NCBI GenBank assembly: GCA_964370225.1
Contig: CAYJII010000013.1
Coordinates: forward strand, 1-55,759
Direction: 5' to 3'
Length of the DNA stretch: 55,759 nucleotides
Source: CAYJII01 sp964370225
GTDB lineage: Bacteria; Bacillota; Clostridia; Oscillospirales; Ruminococcaceae
The notes under the pieces are model-generated. The model had not been told where the DNA came from and did no database searches. It saw nothing but the letters and a program-made list of their open reading frames with translations. The position numbers and the translations under genes are program-made. Positions 17,202 through 25,596 of this stretch are shown here, piece after piece. Numbering within the stretch: the stretch's first letter is position 1; each line of letters begins with the position of its first letter.

Positions 17202-17252
17202 AACACGTAAGAATAGGTATCACATAAACTGTGATACCTATTCTTACGTGTT
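17202..17252. terminator. 23-base bidirectional terminator hairpin
   Basis: A perfect 23-base stem with a five-base loop (TAAAC) between the convergent zinc-ribbon gene and the cyclase operon. The ends of the arms supply short A/T tracts on both strands, so it can stop transcription from either side. Confidence 0.75.
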
Positions 17253-17284
17253 AACTTCATTATATAACTCCCAAACTATTATCA

Positions 17285-18502
17285 CTATGGACGTAGATAA
17301 TCGATTACGCGAGATTTTCTTTCTTTTTTTCTGGATTTTTTGAAAGCGTACATTTCTTTGTCAGCAATCTCGATAAGTTCGTCGTGAGATAAAAGATTAT
17401 CCTCATAAATTTCAATAAAACCATAGCTAATTGAGGTATCATATTCTTTCTTCATATTTAAAACTCTGTTATAACAACCTTCAATTCTAGTTTTGATGTT
17501 CTCGCTTTGGTTATTTCCAATGATTAAAAACTCATCCCCACCCACTCTGGAAATTGTGTCACCAGTAAAAGCTTCTGCTATAAAATCGGAAGTAGTCTTG
17601 ATATAAATGTCACCTTCTTCGTGACCAAAACCATCGTTAACCTTTTTAAGTCCATCCAAATCTATAAATAAAATATAGCAATATTCTTTTAACATAATAA
17701 ATTCCTTGAGCTTATCAATTGCGACACTTCTAATATAAAACCCTGTGAAAAAATCAATTTCTACTTCTTTTTTTAGTTTGTGTATAGCAATGCTTTCGCT
17801 ATGTATCTCAACGGAGGTGTCCATGTACGTGATAGATGCTTGTCGAAGTTTTGAGTATAAAAAGACTGCTACCATTATTATTACAAAGCTTACAAGAGCA
17901 ATAAGGCTTGTCCTTATTTGATATATGCTATTAAAGCTTGGGTTTTGTGTTTTTACATATATCGTTGGTAAGCTCAGTGCTTGATTTACCACAACGACAG
18001 ATAAAAGTATACAACAAAGCTTTAGACTAGCAATATCAGCAAAGAGAAATTTAACTACTTTGTGAATTAATATTCTACTGCTAATAGTAATGTAGCCGGC
18101 TAATATGACGAAAGTAAGTATTAAAATTAGCATTCTGTTATCAAGTTCTGAGATAAACTCGTGGGTTTGATGTTGCGTGCTTAATGACAAAATACCCATT
18201 AATAATATTTTCACACCAAAGAAGTTGATGGTAAAACACAATGTTGCTGCAAGTGTCGATATCAGTGGCAATTTGTAAGCAATCCCAATTTCTAACGCCA
18301 ATACTATAAAGTAGATAAATATAATCAAAAGTTCATATCTAAAGCGCGATATAAATAAGCAGTCATATACTAAAAAGCTATTTATTACAAGCATGATACC
18401 TAAAACAGGTAGCTTTATATTAGGTTTTCCAAAAATTTTTGCGACATAGTAAAACAAAAAATAGCTATATAAAATATATGAAAGCCATGTTACTATCATC
18501 AT
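17285..18502 (-). CDS. Membrane diguanylate cyclase (GGDEF)
   Basis: A 405-residue protein with about seven membrane helices in the first 220 residues and a C-terminal GGDEF domain. The cyclase signature is complete: FIDLDGLKKVND, FGHEEGD and SRVGGDEFLIIG. The allosteric inhibitory RxxD site before GGDEF reads FTGD, so product feedback is probably lost. It should make cyclic di-GMP from two GTP at the cytoplasmic face. The frame starts at a GTG (18514), but the ATG at 18502 is preferred since AAAGGTGG lies eight bases upstream. Only one base separates it from the stop of the upstream paralogue, so translation is coupled. The helices show no recognised sensor motif; the signal is unknown. Confidence 0.88.
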   Translation of the reverse strand: MMIVTWLSYILYSYFLFYYVAKIFGKPNIKLPVLGIMLVINSFLVYDCLFISRFRYELLIIFIYFIVLALEIGIAYKLPLISTLAATLCFTINFFGVKILLMGILSLSTQHQTHEFISELDNRMLILILTFVILAGYITISSRILIHKVVKFLFADIASLKLCCILLSVVVVNQALSLPTIYVKTQNPSFNSIYQIRTSLIALVSFVIIMVAVFLYSKLRQASITYMDTSVEIHSESIAIHKLKKEVEIDFFTGFYIRSVAIDKLKEFIMLKEYCYILFIDLDGLKKVNDGFGHEEGDIYIKTTSDFIAEAFTGDTISRVGGDEFLIIGNNQSENIKTRIEGCYNRVLNMKKEYDTSISYGFIEIYEDNLLSHDELIEIADKEMYAFKKSRKKERKSRVIDYLRP

Positions 18503-18503
18503 A

Positions 18504-19718
18504 CTATGCGCCACCTTTTTCGTAAAATAATTTTTTGTCCGCTGTCATGAGCTCGTCCACAAAATTTATCATTTGTGCACGGGTGAACTTTTCTTGTTCC
18601 ATATTAAAGCACATACAGCCTATATTTGCATGGAAAATATAGGGTTTGTGTTTTTTTGCTTTTTCGACGGAACTTTTTATTCTATTTATAACAATAAGAA
18701 GTTCAGCGTCTGAGATATCATTAAGTATTAATAAATATTCATCTCCGCCTATTCTTGCGGATAAATCGTCTTCTCGAATGCAATGCGTTATGATGTCAGC
18801 TATATCTACAATGTACTGGTCACCAGCTTTATGCCCATATGTATCGTTTACGTGTTTGAGGCTTACTAAATCTAAAAAGACTAAACCAAATTTAGCAGAG
18901 TTACTCTCACACAGCTCATCAAGCTTAGCGAAAATAAATCTTCGGTTATAAAGCTTTGTTAAATCGTCTGTATATAGCTTGTGTTCCGCTTCGCTTTTTT
19001 GTATCACTATCCTTTGGTGCAAGTTTTTAGCTTCATCTGCTTTTCTTTTATATGGATGTAATTTGATGAGGAAAATATTGAAGTATAGTATGCAGTAAAA
19101 CATAGCAAAAACAAAAATGATAGTTGAATATGTGGATAATAAAAATTCTGGTTCTAACACGCTATTTTCCATAAATATGATATCAAATGTTAGTACAAAT
19201 ACAAGAAAGAGAGAAACAAAGGACATGATATCCGAGTAAAGTTTAGCATTTGCTAGTGTTTGCAGTTTATTGTCGTTAATAAGATTCTTTAGTAAAGCAA
19301 AGGTAGAGCCTAGCACTACATTTGTTATGAATATTGTTAAAGGGAAGATTGTGGGGTTTTGATATATTTCTAATAAAGATAAATTTGAAAATGAGGATAT
19401 AATTGTCAATACTAAATAGTTATTTGTTGCAATATTTATTAGTACTGCTGTGGTGATGAAAAAAGAGGATCTAAACTGAAACTTTGAGCAGTGCACAAAA
19501 CTGACAAAGAAAACAACGAAAATTGTTACAAATAAAGCAATGTATGGAAGTCCATAGCCGTACACAGTTATTACAGCAAGGGCGTTTATTACGGAAATTA
19601 ACAATAATGGCAATTTGCCGATATTACTATAATTTAGCTTAATCGACAACTGGCGTATTGTAAAAAAACAAAACGGTATTATGGATAATACACTTAATAT
19701 TAGCGATATATTTTCCAC
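18504..19718 (-). CDS. Membrane diguanylate cyclase (GGDEY variant)
   Basis: A 404-residue protein with the same layout as the downstream gene: about seven helices in the N-terminal half, then a GGDEF-family domain. Motifs are FLDLVSLKHVND, YGHKAGD and SARIGGDEYLLIL. The last residue of the signature is Tyr instead of Phe; such variants may still be active. The inhibitory site is present (REDD, RxxD), unlike in its partner. The GTG start at 19718 follows a full GGAGGTGA Shine-Dalgarno. The two genes look like an old tandem duplication; one product-inhibited and one apparently not, made from one mRNA, suggests divided regulation. The sensed signal is unknown. Confidence 0.87.
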   Translation of the reverse strand: MENISLILSVLSIIPFCFFTIRQLSIKLNYSNIGKLPLLLISVINALAVITVYGYGLPYIALFVTIFVVFFVSFVHCSKFQFRSSFFITTAVLINIATNNYLVLTIISSFSNLSLLEIYQNPTIFPLTIFITNVVLGSTFALLKNLINDNKLQTLANAKLYSDIMSFVSLFLVFVLTFDIIFMENSVLEPEFLLSTYSTIIFVFAMFYCILYFNIFLIKLHPYKRKADEAKNLHQRIVIQKSEAEHKLYTDDLTKLYNRRFIFAKLDELCESNSAKFGLVFLDLVSLKHVNDTYGHKAGDQYIVDIADIITHCIREDDLSARIGGDEYLLILNDISDAELLIVINRIKSSVEKAKKHKPYIFHANIGCMCFNMEQEKFTRAQMINFVDELMTADKKLFYEKGGA

Positions 19719-19755
19719 TGCTTCACCTCCAATTTATGATAACTATTTTATATAT

Positions 19756-19784
19756 ATTATACCTTAAATTTGCATGGATTTCAA
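19756..19784 (-). promoter_or_regulatory. Promoter of the tandem cyclase operon
   Basis: Minus strand: TTGAAA, 17-base spacer, TATAAT, about 30 bases before the GTG start of the first cyclase gene. Confidence 0.72.
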
Positions 19785-19946
19785 GAGTGTATACTTTTTT
19801 AGGCGTTTTTGTGTCTAAAAAGAAAGCTAATTATCGTTCATATGTTTATTTTAGTGCAAGTATGTAATAATTGTAATTATATTAGTTGAACACGCATAAT
19901 AATATAAAACAAGTGATTACTAAAATTTTGGCAAGTAGGTGCGATT

Positions 19947-20450
19947 ATGTTTATAGTTTCAATGAAAATGACAAAGGGCAAATTATTCTTAGGCTTGATG
20001 GTTTCTATAATCACCATAGTGGGAGCGCTCACTTTAATTGGCAATTCAATGGCATCCTCCGTCGAAAGCGCTCATGGAGGTGCGACAGCTGTAGCGGCAG
20101 AAACTGACGATGATTTGCTGATTTTCGTCGAAACCCTAGGTTGGCAGGTGGACATAAATTCTCGGAGCGATAAGGTAGTATTATTGCCACAGGACTTCGG
20201 GGACACTTATATGTTCTACAATGAAATTCAGACTGCACAGGGGTATGATTTAGCGCCGTATAAAGGGAAAGAAGTGATGATATATACATACGATGTGCTA
20301 AACTACCCAAATCAAGAGAAGAATGTGCGGATAAACATCATTGTCTTTGAGGATAAGGTTATAGGCGGGGATGTGAGCAGTATCGAATTAGATGGCTTTA
20401 TGCATGGCTTTAAAAAGCCACAAGCGACGATTGCGCTAACTGACGGATAG
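19947..20450 (+). CDS. DUF4830 exported protein
   Basis: A 167-residue protein with an N-terminal membrane anchor or signal sequence (LFLGLMVSIITIVGALTLI, about 13-31) and one extracellular domain. The domain carries the features I associate with DUF4830 of Clostridia: LGWQVD, LLPQDFGDTYMFYNEIQ, YDLAPYKGKEV and, near the end, GGDVSSIELDGFMHGF. No enzymatic motif is evident and no function is known for the family. The ATG has AGGTG upstream. It stands alone between the cyclase promoter and a strong terminator, so it is a single-gene unit. Confidence 0.8.
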   Translation: MFIVSMKMTKGKLFLGLMVSIITIVGALTLIGNSMASSVESAHGGATAVAAETDDDLLIFVETLGWQVDINSRSDKVVLLPQDFGDTYMFYNEIQTAQGYDLAPYKGKEVMIYTYDVLNYPNQEKNVRINIIVFEDKVIGGDVSSIELDGFMHGFKKPQATIALTDG

Positions 20451-20462
20451 TGTTGTGTATGT

Positions 20463-20496
20463 AAAAAGAACTACGTGGGGTAGTTCTTTTTTTTTT
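20463..20496 (+). terminator. Terminator of the DUF4830 gene
   Basis: A 12-base stem (AAAAAGAACTAC / GTAGTTCTTTTT) with a five-base loop and a run of T, a canonical intrinsic terminator. Confidence 0.9.
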
Positions 20497-20532
20497 ATGA
20501 TATAATCTATACTTTATTTTTTTCTAAGATTG

Positions 20533-20541
20533 TGGTATACT
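20533..20541 (+). promoter_or_regulatory. Possible extended -10 promoter of the mscS gene
   Basis: TG-G-TATACT, about 30 bases upstream of the mscS start, with no good -35 box. A weak call. Confidence 0.4.
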
Positions 20542-20569
20542 TTATTTATTAATTTTTGGAGGAGAAAAT

Positions 20570-21367
20570 ATGGATTATATTTTAGAATTTTTGACTAACA
20601 ATCTATTTAAAATTTTGACTATACTGATAGTTTTGGTAGTGGGATTAGTGGTGATAAAATTCACACTTAAATTCACAAAAAAACGCTTTGAAAAATCAAA
20701 GATAGACCCAACTATGCACAGGTTTATTCTATCCATTATCAAAGTTTCGCTTTATATATTATTATTTGTAATAGTATTGCAGTCATGTGGAGTTGAGATG
20801 AGCTCGATTGTAGCCGTAATAGGTGTTGCTGGTCTTGCAATCAGTTTGGCGATACAGGATACACTTGCTAATGTAGCGAGCGGGTTTATTATTTTGGCGT
20901 CAAAACCATTTGAAAAAGGGAATTACGTTAATCTAAATGGGGTAGAAGGCGAAGTGGCGCACATCACGGTAATGCATACAAAGCTTAATACTATCGACAA
21001 TAAAGCAATATTCGTGCCAAATAAATTGGTAGTATCCGAACAAATTACGAATTTTTCAAGAGAGAGTAATAGACGTCTTGAACTTATTTTTTCTATTGGA
21101 TACGAAGATGATTTTAATAAAGCGTGTGAAATCATTATGGGAATTATAGAAAAAAGCGAATTTACGCTAAAAGATCCAGAGCCACTAGTAAGAATGTGGG
21201 CGCACTCTGACAGCAGTATAGATATTATTACACGTGTATGGGTGGAAACTCAAAATTACTTAAATCTCAGATTTGAGCTTTTGGAAAATGTAAAAGCCGA
21301 GTTTGATAAAAACTCAATCAACATTCCTTATAGACATATGAATGTAATACTAAAAAATTCCGACTAA
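20570..21367 (+). CDS. MscS-family mechanosensitive channel
   Basis: A 265-residue small-conductance mechanosensitive channel, which opens under membrane tension to release solutes during osmotic down-shock. Three N-terminal helices are visible (about 12-30, 53-72, 82-115). The pore helix is typical (AVIGVAGLAISLAIQDTLANVASGF), followed by the beta domain (ILASKPFEKGNYVNLNGVEGEV, FVPNKLV) and the C-terminal alpha/beta part (VKAEFDKNSINIPYRHM). Length matches the basic MscS type without extra domains. GGAGGAG lies seven bases upstream of the ATG. The HD hydrolase gene follows 33 bases later and is probably co-transcribed. Confidence 0.93.
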   Translation: MDYILEFLTNNLFKILTILIVLVVGLVVIKFTLKFTKKRFEKSKIDPTMHRFILSIIKVSLYILLFVIVLQSCGVEMSSIVAVIGVAGLAISLAIQDTLANVASGFIILASKPFEKGNYVNLNGVEGEVAHITVMHTKLNTIDNKAIFVPNKLVVSEQITNFSRESNRRLELIFSIGYEDDFNKACEIIMGIIEKSEFTLKDPEPLVRMWAHSDSSIDIITRVWVETQNYLNLRFELLENVKAEFDKNSINIPYRHMNVILKNSD

Positions 21368-21400
21368 ATATTTCTGTCACGCGAATATTAGGAGAAAAAT

Positions 21401-21991
21401 ATGTTGCCTACAAGAGAAATAGCAGATAAACTCCTAGCAGAAGCTGGAGTAAGCAATCCTGGTGCGTGGGTAAAGCATTCTAAAAACACTGCTGTCTGCG
21501 CAGAAAAAATTGCTGTAGCATGCGCACTTAATGCAGAAAAGGCGTATATACTAGGGTTATTGCACGATATTGGTCGCAGATTTGGGGTAAAAGCATTTGC
21601 GCATGTACCGGACGGATACTACTATATGAATGAGCTTGGATATGAGGAAGTAGCAAAGATTTGTTTAACGCATAGCTTCCACGATAAAGATATACATTCA
21701 TTTGTGGGGGAGTATGACGTGAGCCCTAAAATATTAGCTGAAATGGAGAGTGCACTAACGAGTGCGGTGTTCGATGATTATGATAGACTTGTGCAGCTCT
21801 GTGACGCCTTAGCGGGGGCTGATGGTGTGGTGAATATTAGCGCAAGACTTGCAGATGTAGAGCGCAGACGTGGTTTTTATCCTCAAGCTAAAAAAGATGG
21901 ATATTTTGCGCTAAAAAAGTATTTTGAAGAAAAATGCGGTGAAAACATATATAAAATAGTTTCTGATGATGAAAGTCTTTGGGAGTGCTAA
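21401..21991 (+). CDS. HD-domain phosphohydrolase
   Basis: A 196-residue HD superfamily protein. Metal-binding residues are visible as H26 (VKHSKNT), the H55-D56 pair (LLHDIGRRFG), a further His in CLTHSFHD and a late Asp (LCDALAG). Small single-domain HD proteins of this type hydrolyse phosphate esters of nucleotides, for example dinucleotide polyphosphates in the YqeK group, but the substrate here is not determined. AGGAG precedes the ATG. It shares an mRNA with mscS and ends at the bidirectional hairpin before ddh. Confidence in the family is high, in the reaction low. Confidence 0.8.
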   Translation: MLPTREIADKLLAEAGVSNPGAWVKHSKNTAVCAEKIAVACALNAEKAYILGLLHDIGRRFGVKAFAHVPDGYYYMNELGYEEVAKICLTHSFHDKDIHSFVGEYDVSPKILAEMESALTSAVFDDYDRLVQLCDALAGADGVVNISARLADVERRRGFYPQAKKDGYFALKKYFEEKCGENIYKIVSDDESLWEC

Positions 21992-22003
21992 TTAATACAA
22001 ATA

Positions 22004-22042
22004 AAAATGCTGTTACAGTTTGAAAAACTGTAACAGCATTTT
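22004..22042. terminator. Bidirectional terminator between the HD gene and ddh
   Basis: A perfect 18-base stem (starting AAAATGCTGTTACAG) with a three-base loop between convergent genes; A/T ends serve both strands. Confidence 0.88.
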
Positions 22043-22059
22043 GTAAATATCAATTTACA

Positions 22060-23040
22060 TTATAGTGAATTAGCTCTTAAATCTTCGATAGATTTAGGTG
22101 AAATATAGTAAGGTGCGATTTCTAAAACAGTTTTAGCTCCAACAACGCCTTCTTTATTTAGTCTATAAGCTGCTCTTGCATAAGCTACTAGTACTTTTGA
22201 TGTGAACTCAGGGTTAGAGTCAAGTTTCAGTGAGTACTCAACTGTGTTAACATGGCCGTTAGCAGTTTCACTTGCGATTACAAAACCACCATGAGGTAAT
22301 GAGTTGTGTTCTTTATCAAATTCTTCTTTTGATAAGAAAGTTACAGTTGTATCGTAATCAGCAAAGTAGTTAGGCATAGTTTTAATTTCATTTTCGATTT
22401 TTGCTAAGTCTGCGCCTTCTTTAGCCACAACATAGCAGTCTCTCAAATGTTTTTCACGTGTAGTCAAAGTAGGGTTTGAGCCACTTCTTACAGCGTCTAG
22501 AGCTGCTTCGATTGGAATAGTGTATTGCTTAGCATCAAGAACGCCCTCTACTCTTCGGATTGCATCAGAGTGCCCTTGGCTTACGCCTTTGCCCCAGAAT
22601 GTATAGCATGATGTAGTAGGGAAGATAGCTTCTGTATAAACACGGTTAATTGAGAATACACCTGGATCCCAACCTACTGAGATGATACCAAGTTTGCCTG
22701 AAGATTTTGCTGCTGCTTCTACGCTAGCGAAATACTCAGGGATTTTAGCGTGTGTGTCATAACTATCAACTGTATTGAATGCTTTTGCAAATTGCGGACC
22801 TTGTTCAGGTAAATCTGTAGCGCTACCGCCACATAACAACATAACATCAACTTTATCAGTCATGCCGAATGCATCTTCGATTGTGTAAGCGTTAACACCT
22901 GCTGTAGCAACTTCTACTTGAGATGGGTCTCTTCTTGTGAATACACCAACAAGCTCCATGTCACAAGCAGCATTAACTGCAAGCTCTGCACCTTTACCTA
23001 AATTTCCGTAACCAACAATACCTACTCTAATTTTTTCCAT
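22060..23040 (-). CDS. ddh: meso-diaminopimelate D-dehydrogenase
   Basis: A 326-residue NADPH-dependent enzyme that forms meso-diaminopimelate directly from tetrahydrodipicolinate and ammonia, feeding lysine and peptidoglycan synthesis. The Rossmann motif is RVGIVGYGNLGKG at the N-terminus. Family marks include LLCGGSATDLPEQGP, NTVDSYDTHAKIPEY, GWDPGVFSINR, WGKGVSQGHSDAIRR and SLPHGGFVI near the end. Length is typical (about 320-330). It is a single gene with its own promoter (23087-23115). Its leader has a small hairpin followed by AGAATGGAG before the ATG. DAP also supplies the spore precursor dipicolinate pathway through shared intermediates. Confidence 0.95.
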   Translation of the reverse strand: MEKIRVGIVGYGNLGKGAELAVNAACDMELVGVFTRRDPSQVEVATAGVNAYTIEDAFGMTDKVDVMLLCGGSATDLPEQGPQFAKAFNTVDSYDTHAKIPEYFASVEAAAKSSGKLGIISVGWDPGVFSINRVYTEAIFPTTSCYTFWGKGVSQGHSDAIRRVEGVLDAKQYTIPIEAALDAVRSGSNPTLTTREKHLRDCYVVAKEGADLAKIENEIKTMPNYFADYDTTVTFLSKEEFDKEHNSLPHGGFVIASETANGHVNTVEYSLKLDSNPEFTSKVLVAYARAAYRLNKEGVVGAKTVLEIAPYYISPKSIEDLRANSL

Positions 23041-23047
23041 TATTTAA

Positions 23048-23070
23048 CTCCATTCTGTCGCCTTTACGAC
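23048..23070 (-). promoter_or_regulatory. Leader hairpin followed by AGAATGGAG (ddh)
   Basis: Minus strand: a four-base stem GTCG/CGAC with a six-base loop, then directly AGAATGGAG as ribosome-binding site. Same arrangement as at 2973 and 44746. Confidence 0.42.
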
Positions 23071-23086
23071 TTTAATATACTAAATT

Positions 23087-23115
23087 ATTTTATCACAAAG
23101 TACATATCATTACAA
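23087..23115 (-). promoter_or_regulatory. Promoter of ddh
   Basis: Minus strand: TTGTAA, 17-base spacer, TAAAAT, about 45 bases before the start codon. Confidence 0.62.
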
Positions 23116-23131
23116 GTATCTATAACAAATA

Positions 23132-24250
23132 TTACTTATCCTCGCGCAAATCAGATAAAAATACATTGTACACTGATAGTGAATTGTTTTGCGACAAGTT
23201 AATATGTGAGGATACTCGCACATTACTAGCCACATCTTTGTTAAGGTGAACTACAATTTTCACACCATTGTTCTCACCAGAAAATAGGCGAATGTTACCA
23301 CCGTGTAGTTCAATTATTTCTTTTGCAACAGGCAGTCCCAACCCCAGCCCTTTTGGTGCACCAGAGCTTTGATCAACTGAGACGAACGGAGTAAAGACTT
23401 TTTCGTTCATTTCCGTTGGTATGCCAAATCCGTTATCAGAAAACGTGATTGCGATTTTATCCTCAAACTCTGTCATAGCGATTGTAATTTTAACATCGGG
23501 GGGATTGAATTTTATTGAATTTGTAATGATGTTCATAAATGCGATAAACATTTGTTGCTCATCTATGTTTGCAGCTACTCCAATTGCATCATCGCTAACA
23601 CGCAATGAGATATCAACAGCATCATTGATATGCAAAACTTTTTCGATAATATCTCTCAACTGCATTTGCATAGCGATGGGTTTTCTATCTAGCGAGATTT
23701 GATTATTTTTTAGCTTAAGATACTCGCTCAGATTAATTGAATCTTTATATATGCGCTGACAATTTACCATAGCATTATTTATGTATGGCAGTAAATCATA
23801 TTTTTCATTATCAGCAAGTTTAAACTCGAGCGCTTCGAGTGAGATAAACACATTGGATAAATAGTCGCGATTAGCAAGCATCGGTAAATCAGCAAAATCA
23901 GTTGCCAAAGTTTGCTGTAGATTTTTGTTAGCCCTGATGATGCAGGCTAAAAAGAAGTTAACATCATCTGCTGAATAAGCGAATTTTACCTGTGCTTTAT
24001 ATGCCGAATTATCATTTGTGAAACTAAAGATATAATCGTTATTAGAAAAATTATTGCAAAACAAAACTATGTCTTCCTTGTTCGTGGCAATAAAAGACGA
24101 GGCTATATCATTATTTACGCTATAAAGATCCTTATCCTCAGTTGCGTAGATGTTTTTCCAAATAATATTGAGGTTTTCATCAAAAAGAAAAGTATAAACA
24201 TGCATATTATCAAATAAGTCAATAATTGTGCTTAAATTAATATTTGACAT
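23132..24250 (-). CDS. Histidine-kinase-like protein without phospho-acceptor His
   Basis: A 372-residue soluble protein. The N-terminal 110 residues look like a PAS-type sensor (VYTFLFDENLNIIWKN). The C-terminal GHKL ATPase domain is complete: N box NIITNSIKFN (240-249), G1 SDNGFGIP (about 271-278) and G2 KGLGLGLPVAKE. In the preceding dimerisation region, where HisKA has H-E-x-x-x-P, the sequence is LANRDYLSNVF: the histidine is missing. It may therefore not autophosphorylate, or may act as an ATP-binding regulator. There is no response regulator gene beside it. The frame opens with TTG at 24274, but ATG 24250 has AAAGGA upstream. A palindrome sits in its promoter. Confidence 0.72.
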   Translation of the reverse strand: MSNINLSTIIDLFDNMHVYTFLFDENLNIIWKNIYATEDKDLYSVNNDIASSFIATNKEDIVLFCNNFSNNDYIFSFTNDNSAYKAQVKFAYSADDVNFFLACIIRANKNLQQTLATDFADLPMLANRDYLSNVFISLEALEFKLADNEKYDLLPYINNAMVNCQRIYKDSINLSEYLKLKNNQISLDRKPIAMQMQLRDIIEKVLHINDAVDISLRVSDDAIGVAANIDEQQMFIAFMNIITNSIKFNPPDVKITIAMTEFEDKIAITFSDNGFGIPTEMNEKVFTPFVSVDQSSGAPKGLGLGLPVAKEIIELHGGNIRLFSGENNGVKIVVHLNKDVASNVRVSSHINLSQNNSLSVYNVFLSDLREDK

Positions 24251-24324
24251 AATAATTCTTCCTTTATAATACAAAATACTTTAATAAAACTAAAACATAC
24301 ATTTGTTTATATCTGTATGTAATA

Positions 24325-24353
24325 ATTATACATCAAATTTGATAAAAAGTAAA
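24325..24353 (-). promoter_or_regulatory. Promoter of the kinase-like gene with embedded palindrome
   Basis: Minus strand: TTTACT, 17-base spacer, TATAAT. The spacer contains ATCAAATTTGAT (24332-24343), a perfect 12-base palindrome and a natural operator candidate. Confidence 0.6.
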
Positions 24354-24401
24354 CAATTAATACTTGTATAAAAAATTTTTTGTTAAATTTATAACTAGTA
24401 C

Positions 24402-24430
24402 TTGTAATTTGATTGAAAATAGTATAAAAT
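24402..24430 (+). promoter_or_regulatory. Possible promoter of gap
   Basis: TTGTAA, 17-base spacer, TAAAAT about 35 bases before the start codon of gap. Modest match for a gene expected to be highly expressed. Confidence 0.5.
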
Positions 24431-24467
24431 AGGAATGTAATCAAAATTTTAGGAGGTTATATTAATT

Positions 24468-25481
24468 ATGGCAGTAAAAATTGGTATTAATGGTTTCGGA
24501 CGTATCGGCAGACTTGTTTTCCGTGCGGCTATGGCTCAACCGGAAAAATATGAAGTGGTGGGCGTTAACGACCCATTCATCGATTTAGATTATATGGAAT
24601 ATATGACTAAATACGATACAGTTCACGGCAAGTTCAATGGTACAGTTGAAATCACTGGTGGAAAATTTGTAGTAAACGGCAAAGAAGTTGCAGTATACGC
24701 TGAAATGGACCCAAAAAACATTCCTTGGAAAGATTGTGGCGCTGACTACGTTGTTGAATCAACAGGCGTATTCACTACTATCGACACAGCTTCTGCTCAC
24801 TTTGAAGGTGGAGCTAAAAAAGTTGTTATTTCTGCACCTAGTGCTGATGCACCAATGTTTGTTATGGGCGTTAACAACGAAAAATACACTTCTGATATGA
24901 ACGTTGTTTCTAATGCTTCTTGTACTACTAACTGTTTAGCTCCTTTAGCTAAAGTTATCAACGACAAATTTGGTATCGTAGACGGTCTTATGACTACAGT
25001 TCACAGCCAAACAGCTACACAAAAAACTGTTGACGGCCCATCTAAAAAAGACTGGAGAGGCGGACGTGCTGCTAGCGGTAACATCATTCCTTCTTCAACT
25101 GGTGCTGCTAAAGCTGTTGGTAAAGTTATCCCTGAGCTTAATGGCAAACTAACAGGTATGGCATTTAGAGTTCCTACTCTAGACGTTTCTGTTGTTGACC
25201 TTACTTGTAACCTAGAAAAACCTGCAACATACGAAGAAATCTGCGCAGCTATTAAAGAAGCTAGCGAAGGTTGTATGAAAGGCGTTTTAGGCTACACTGA
25301 AGATCTAGTTGTTTCTTCTGATTTCTACACTGATGAAAGAACTTCTATTTTTGATGCTAAAGCTGGTATCGCTTTAAACGACAAATTTGTTAAATTAGTT
25401 TCATGGTACGACAACGAGTGGGGTTATTCAAACAAAGTATTGGATCTTATCCTACACATGTCATCTGTTGACAACAAATAA
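24468..25481 (+). CDS. gap: Glyceraldehyde-3-phosphate dehydrogenase
   Basis: The glycolytic enzyme that oxidises and phosphorylates glyceraldehyde 3-phosphate to 1,3-bisphosphoglycerate with NAD+. At 337 residues it has normal length. The NAD-binding N-terminus is KIGINGFGRIGRLVFR, the catalytic cysteine lies in SNASCTTNCLAPL, the substrate-binding segment in SSTGAAKAVGKV, and the end in SWYDNEWGYSNKV. AGGAGG precedes the ATG. Its codon choice is visibly different from its neighbours (many GCT, GTT, AAC), as expected for high expression. It is a single gene closed by a GC-rich terminator; no pgk or tpi follows, unlike the common glycolytic operon of Firmicutes. Confidence 0.98.
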   Translation: MAVKIGINGFGRIGRLVFRAAMAQPEKYEVVGVNDPFIDLDYMEYMTKYDTVHGKFNGTVEITGGKFVVNGKEVAVYAEMDPKNIPWKDCGADYVVESTGVFTTIDTASAHFEGGAKKVVISAPSADAPMFVMGVNNEKYTSDMNVVSNASCTTNCLAPLAKVINDKFGIVDGLMTTVHSQTATQKTVDGPSKKDWRGGRAASGNIIPSSTGAAKAVGKVIPELNGKLTGMAFRVPTLDVSVVDLTCNLEKPATYEEICAAIKEASEGCMKGVLGYTEDLVVSSDFYTDERTSIFDAKAGIALNDKFVKLVSWYDNEWGYSNKVLDLILHMSSVDNK

Positions 25482-25493
25482 TTTTAGATTTGA

Positions 25494-25524
25494 TAAACCC
25501 CGTGATTTTATATCACGGGGTTTA
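25494..25524 (+). terminator. Terminator of gap
   Basis: Stem AAACCCCGTGAT / ATCACGGGGTTT with a five-base loop, followed by a T-rich stretch. Confidence 0.9.
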
Positions 25525-25546
25525 GTTTTGGTTTTCTTTATAAAAT

Positions 25547-25583
25547 TAAAGCCCTAAAAGCATATAATGTTTTTAGGGCTTTG
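25547..25583 (-). terminator. Terminator of the Gfo/Idh/MocA gene
   Basis: Stem AAAGCCCTAAAA / TTTTAGGGCTTT, placed just after the stop codon of the leftward sugar gene unit. Confidence 0.82.
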
Positions 25584-25596
25584 TAATAAATAATTA

